A stretch of 64,000 nucleotides of DNA, taken from contig CM051508.1 in the NCBI GenBank assembly GCA_028015205.1, positions 12,480,001 to 12,544,000 on the forward strand, given 5' to 3'. The notes under the pieces were generated by a model. The model made no database searches. It was not told the origin of the DNA and was given only the letters and a program-made list of their open reading frames with translations. This document shows positions 61,501 to 64,000 of this stretch, one piece after another (position 1 is the stretch's first letter; the number at the start of each line of letters is the position of its first letter). This DNA is from Mytilisepta virgata (lineage: Eukaryota > Mollusca > Bivalvia > Mytilida > Mytilidae). The translations under genes were made by a program, and so were the position numbers.

Positions 61501-62908
61501 ATTTTCCTTACCAATGTAGGTAAGGGAGATAATAAATTTGTCTCCCTTTTATCCTCAGGACAAAAGGGAGAGAATTTAATTATCTCCCTTATCTACAGTG
61601 GTTAGGAAAAGATAACTCACTCTGGTTCCTCATTAATAACCCTTGAATATGCTCAGTTTCTCCTATCCACGAAAACTGATGTCAATGAAAATAACTGATT
61701 TCACAGTATAAAGCCGGGAAATTTGTTGGTTCTGTTGAGAACCAACACTTTTTAATGTTTTACGACAAACAAAACCTTAAATACACTTGTATAAAGATAT
61801 AGCTCGAAAAAAAAACGTTTACATTTTCTGAAATGTCCTCTAATAATTAAGAAATCAATCTTTGAAATATAAAAAAAGAAATTAGGTTCGCTCGGTGAAA
61901 TTAATTTGTAACTCGAATAAAATTCACAAAATTTGTTCGAAGGACTTAATTTCTCACAGCCCAGGAAATGCTAGAAAAGGCCGTTTAATATCACAGGAAT
62001 CTCCAAATAGAACTCGCCTTGTTATTGGATTTTGAAATCTACCCTTTGTATTCGAATACACATTTAATGTATTCGCGGCGTCAATCTCAACTCTTAAAGT
62101 TGGGATTATTTTTGGAGGGGGGTTCCAACATTTTAGGTCTTCAGTTCAACAAATGGGTCGTAATTGTATGAAATGTTCACATAATTTTTCAACAAATATG
62201 GTGTCATAGAATTTATCGCAGGCCTTTTAACTTTTTAAAAGTTTGGAATTTAATTTAACTTACCTTAGAAAAAATTGCTGAGTAACAATATACTATAACA
62301 AGTAGTGGTAAACAAAATTCGAATGTTAATAAAGCTATAGAGAATGTCACGTGATTAATGTCTCTATTTTCCCACTCCACAGCACATGACGTTTTTGAGG
62401 CTTCATATCCGTAAGAATTCCATCCAAACAGTGGCATTAATGACCAAAAGAGGGAATAGATTGTTCCAGTAGCCATTATTTTGACAACAATAGAATTAGT
62501 TATTTTGTGTTTTAGATGAGTTTTTACGGTAACAATATAACGTGTAATAGATATCAGTGTGAACAAACCTATGGAGATATATCCAATGAAACTTGTCAAA
62601 AAAGCGTAATAACGGCAGCCTATGTCGCCAAACAACCACTCTCTCTTTAGACTAGACGCAGCCGCCATTGGAGTTGCCATTAACGCCATCACAAAATCCG
62701 AAACAACCAACATTAAAATACACCAATTTGTTGAAGTTCGAAGTTTACTATTTTTGGCAAAGGTATATATGATAATTCCATTGATAAACATCCCTATTAA
62801 ACTTGATATCGTCAGGATTATGCCCATTGCAAGATGGCCACCAGCGCTGAATTGATTTGTGACATCAATGGACGGAATGGAAGTATTCGATGTATTGAAA
62901 AGCTTCAT
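54994..62908 (-). CDS. Opsin, three exons, about 444 residues
   Basis: Seven-transmembrane photopigment protein that binds retinal by a Schiff base and signals to a G protein or isomerises retinal. The exons (minus strand) are 62908-62264, 58577-58472 and 55577-54994; phases 0 then 1 agree and all sites are GT-AG. Visible are N-glycosylation sites at N5 and N8, N43 and D71 (TM1, TM2), C98 and C175 for the disulphide, Tyr101 at the bovine 113 position, E169 at the E181 counterion position, SWAPY in TM6, K288 in TM7 within PSIMAKVSVIWNPVIY, and NPVIY. The DRY box reads TRY. A cytoplasmic tail of about 130 residues is rich in charged residues. PLFGWNSYGYE and the E181-only counterion suggest a tetraopsin (neuropsin, RGR or Go group), with neuropsin-like as my best guess. 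The start is the first Met before the glycosylated N-terminus. Confidence 0.93.
55578..58471 (-). other. Opsin intron 2
   Basis: Bounded by donor gtacgt and acceptor ttctatag. It holds dispersed repeat D in its middle (56985-57540); the rest is AT-rich without supported features. Confidence 0.8.
56985..57540 (+). mobile_element. Dispersed repeat D, copy 3, reversed
   Basis: Reverse of 38940-39480: 'agtaactgctagtagtactt', 'ccacattggctataggtata', 'gttcatttgtacatgtat', 'ctgaactagtatgcagcc' and 'gagttgttattatctctttg' appear in inverted order. Confidence 0.7.
58472..58577 (-). CDS. Opsin exon 2 (third intracellular loop, start of TM6)
   Basis: Too short to stand out alone. It encodes a basic loop (MRQRWQITRRSWNRR) and then NMERKITVTIILMI, which runs directly into the TM6 of exon 3. 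Donor is A|gtacgt, phase 1. Two acceptors 12 bases apart keep the frame: TTTTTGAAG ending at 58578 (chosen, better pyrimidine tract) or CATCGGCAG ending at 58566, which would drop VHRQ. Confidence 0.85.
58720..60420. mobile_element. Large two-tier inverted repeat in opsin intron 1
   Basis: Outer arms 58720-58830 and 60300-60420 share 'agaaactcatttc', 'aaattataattt', 'gttatttcccttgctggga' and 'tagtactggttcgctgca' in inverse order. Inner arms at about 59320-59490 and 60070-60255 share 'tagtccagtcaa', 'attgcaacaga', 'aaatctaacttgaggaa' and 'gggagataactc' in inverse order. The right arms are 50 bp apart, the left about 490 bp, because repeat A entered between them. No transposase seen. Confidence 0.75.
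58890..59170. repeat. Dispersed repeat A, nested copy
   Basis: 'aatatacctaaggagcaata', 'cattggacagacaaacccgg' and 'gctccggaagggtaagcagt'. It is the longest copy of the family and separates outer and inner left arms of the surrounding inverted repeat. Confidence 0.8.
60491..60808 (+). pseudogene. Open frame with 12-residue repeats, possible retroelement scrap
   Basis: The frame of 105 codons contains NLPRPTTLEPVF three times, then NKQIPLVFDYHPRARHSVAI with CNILQKK. The 'IPLVxxYHP' phrase recalls C-terminal regions of some retroelement proteins, but I cannot place it. It lies inside an opsin intron on the opposite strand, so a cellular gene is unlikely. Confidence 0.25.
60562..60669 (+). repeat. 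36-bp tandem repeat, three units
   Basis: 'caatttacccagaccaacca' followed by 'ctctggaacctgtatt' at 60562, 60598 and 60634. The first two units are identical; the third has a few changes at its end. Confidence 0.93.
61478..61634. mobile_element. 157-bp foldback element
   Basis: AATGAGAAACCAGAGTGGG at the left faces CACTCTGGTTCCTCATT at the right, about 34 bp of inverse match. Inside, 'aagggagataa' and 'ttatctccctt' form a second dyad, so nearly the whole element folds on itself. Confidence 0.8.
62264..62908 (-). CDS. Opsin exon 1 (TM1 to TM5)
   Basis: 215 codons from ATG to AAG, donor AAG|gtaagt, phase 0. It carries TM1-TM5 with WLFGDIGCRYYAF at the start of TM3, ISITRY at its end, and PLFGWNSYGYEASKTSC in extracellular loop 2. 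Confidence 0.95.
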
Positions 62909-64000
62909 GTTAAATGTTATGAAATGAAGATTTTTCCTGCTTCAGTTTATGGATATAATGTGTCTGGAAACAGTCTAAGATCAGTCCAAATGTCAACCGG
63001 ATATTGTAATTGTCAGAAATATGTTTATAGAGAGGTTCGAGATTATACGAATTTAGAAATACAAAAATAAAATTCTAAGTTTCCATCTTCTCGTTTGAAA
63101 GTTAAGATTTTCCAGATTGAACTGTAATCAAGAAGACAGTATCATCAGTTTGAAACAGTATCATTTAATAAAGGCTTACCGAAGTAAGCCTTACGTTAAA
63201 ATATTCTGAACTCACAAAACATACTATTAGATCTTTTCTGAAGTGCCTTCCCCGTCATCTTTCTCAATCTTTATGGAAATTATAAAGAATCGTTCATTCC
63301 TTCGAAAACTATTTATCCTTGATTGAAATTATACAAATCACAATTCAAGTTGATATCCAAATATCCGTTGATTACTTTTACATCTGCTACAAATACGCCA
63401 TGGTTTCAAATATTTCGACGTTTCAGAAATGTTTCGTAAAAAGCTGGATATAAGAATATTCAGTGTTTATGCTCATGTTGTGTTCTTTCACCAGTGAAAA
63501 ATACATTTGGTTTTCTATAGCATGTTTTGAAAATTTCGAAAATACATGCAAATTTTTCGTTCATGGCTTCATTAAATAGATTTTTAGGCAATTACAAACA
63601 ATAGATATTCATAATAAGAAGTCAATTTTTTAAAGCATCTGTGTCAACATCAAGGCACTTCCCTTGTCCACAAACGTCTCTAGTGAGCCATTTATATCAT
63701 CATAAAATATTTTTAATCAGTATAAAGCATATTAATCCATAACACATTATCATCATTAGATAGCTGTAAGCGGAGCTGATTTGATATTTCATTTGCAACT
63801 GGTTTACGGTCCTTTAGTTTCTTTCTTCACTACATATAAGTACACATTCGATTAATCAACATTTATTGGATAAATTAATTCTTCTTTTTTTTCTCCGTCA
63901 TGTCCGTTGTTATTCATCGCAGCAGTTATCAAAAAATACCATAATATAGAAAATATGGTGTCTTAATTAATTTAAATCTAAAAGCGTCTAGATCTTAGAA
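62909..64000. other. Sequence upstream of the opsin start
   Basis: Presumed 5' UTR and promoter side of the opsin gene. I cannot point to a TATA box or initiator with confidence, and open frames here are antisense shadows. Confidence 0.4.

Larger units (their letters stand above)
58578..62263 (-). other. Opsin intron 1
   Basis: Bounded by donor gtaagt and the exon 2 acceptor. It contains the large inverted repeat, a nested repeat A, a 36-bp triplication and a foldback element, listed separately. Confidence 0.8.

Noticed and set aside
62622..63070. Plus-strand open frames over the opsin start
   Set aside because: Antisense shadows of opsin exon 1 with no family similarity.

Overview
This is an AT-rich animal genomic window with short exons, long introns and dense dispersed repeats. 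The mollusc-type chitin synthase, tRNA-headed SINEs, numerous TIR elements and hammerhead-ribozyme repeats point to a bivalve, most likely a marine mussel (Mytilus or a relative). The species is inferred, not shown.

Two cellular genes are supported. (1) Positions 459-19224, + strand: the 3' part of a chitin synthase gene, in 12 exons with consistent phases and GT-AG introns. It encodes 982 C-terminal residues, covering the GT2 catalytic core, the QRRRW motif, a transmembrane cluster, SWGTRE, a last transmembrane pair and a basic tail. The 5' exons lie upstream of the window. (2) Positions 54994-62908, - strand: a three-exon opsin of about 444 residues. It has the retinal-binding Lys in TM7, a Glu at the E181 counterion position, NPVIY, and TRY in place of DRY. 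The two genes converge, with about 36 kb of repeat-rich DNA between them.

The most striking element is a 378-bp repeat carried at two loci, at 4795-5222 in a chitin synthase intron and at 25721-26498. Each full unit encodes on the minus strand a complete type I hammerhead ribozyme. I see three intact ribozymes that differ only in loop II. At the first locus the insertion ends exactly at the predicted self-cleavage site. At the second locus a near-dimer sits inside a TTAA-flanked MITE. This is the layout of a retrozyme, a non-autonomous element that spreads through small circular RNA.

The region from 19.5 to 55 kb is an accessory zone. It holds a 62-bp satellite with a four-unit higher-order pattern (22843-23457), a metaSINE-like element with a 13-bp target duplication (28851-29116), a LINE tail (30103-30855) and a FLYWCH-type pseudogene (31255-31800). 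It also holds a LINE with one frameshift inserted in a 150-bp tandem array (34921-37912), three copies of a second tRNA-headed SINE (one nested in a TA-flanked MITE), a LINE C-terminal scrap (47757-47995) and a near-perfect 145-bp palindrome (53918-54062).

The opsin introns carry a reversed copy of a dispersed repeat, a roughly 1.7-kb nested inverted repeat, a 36-bp triplication and a 157-bp foldback element. No CRISPR arrays, rRNAs or genuine tRNA genes are seen.
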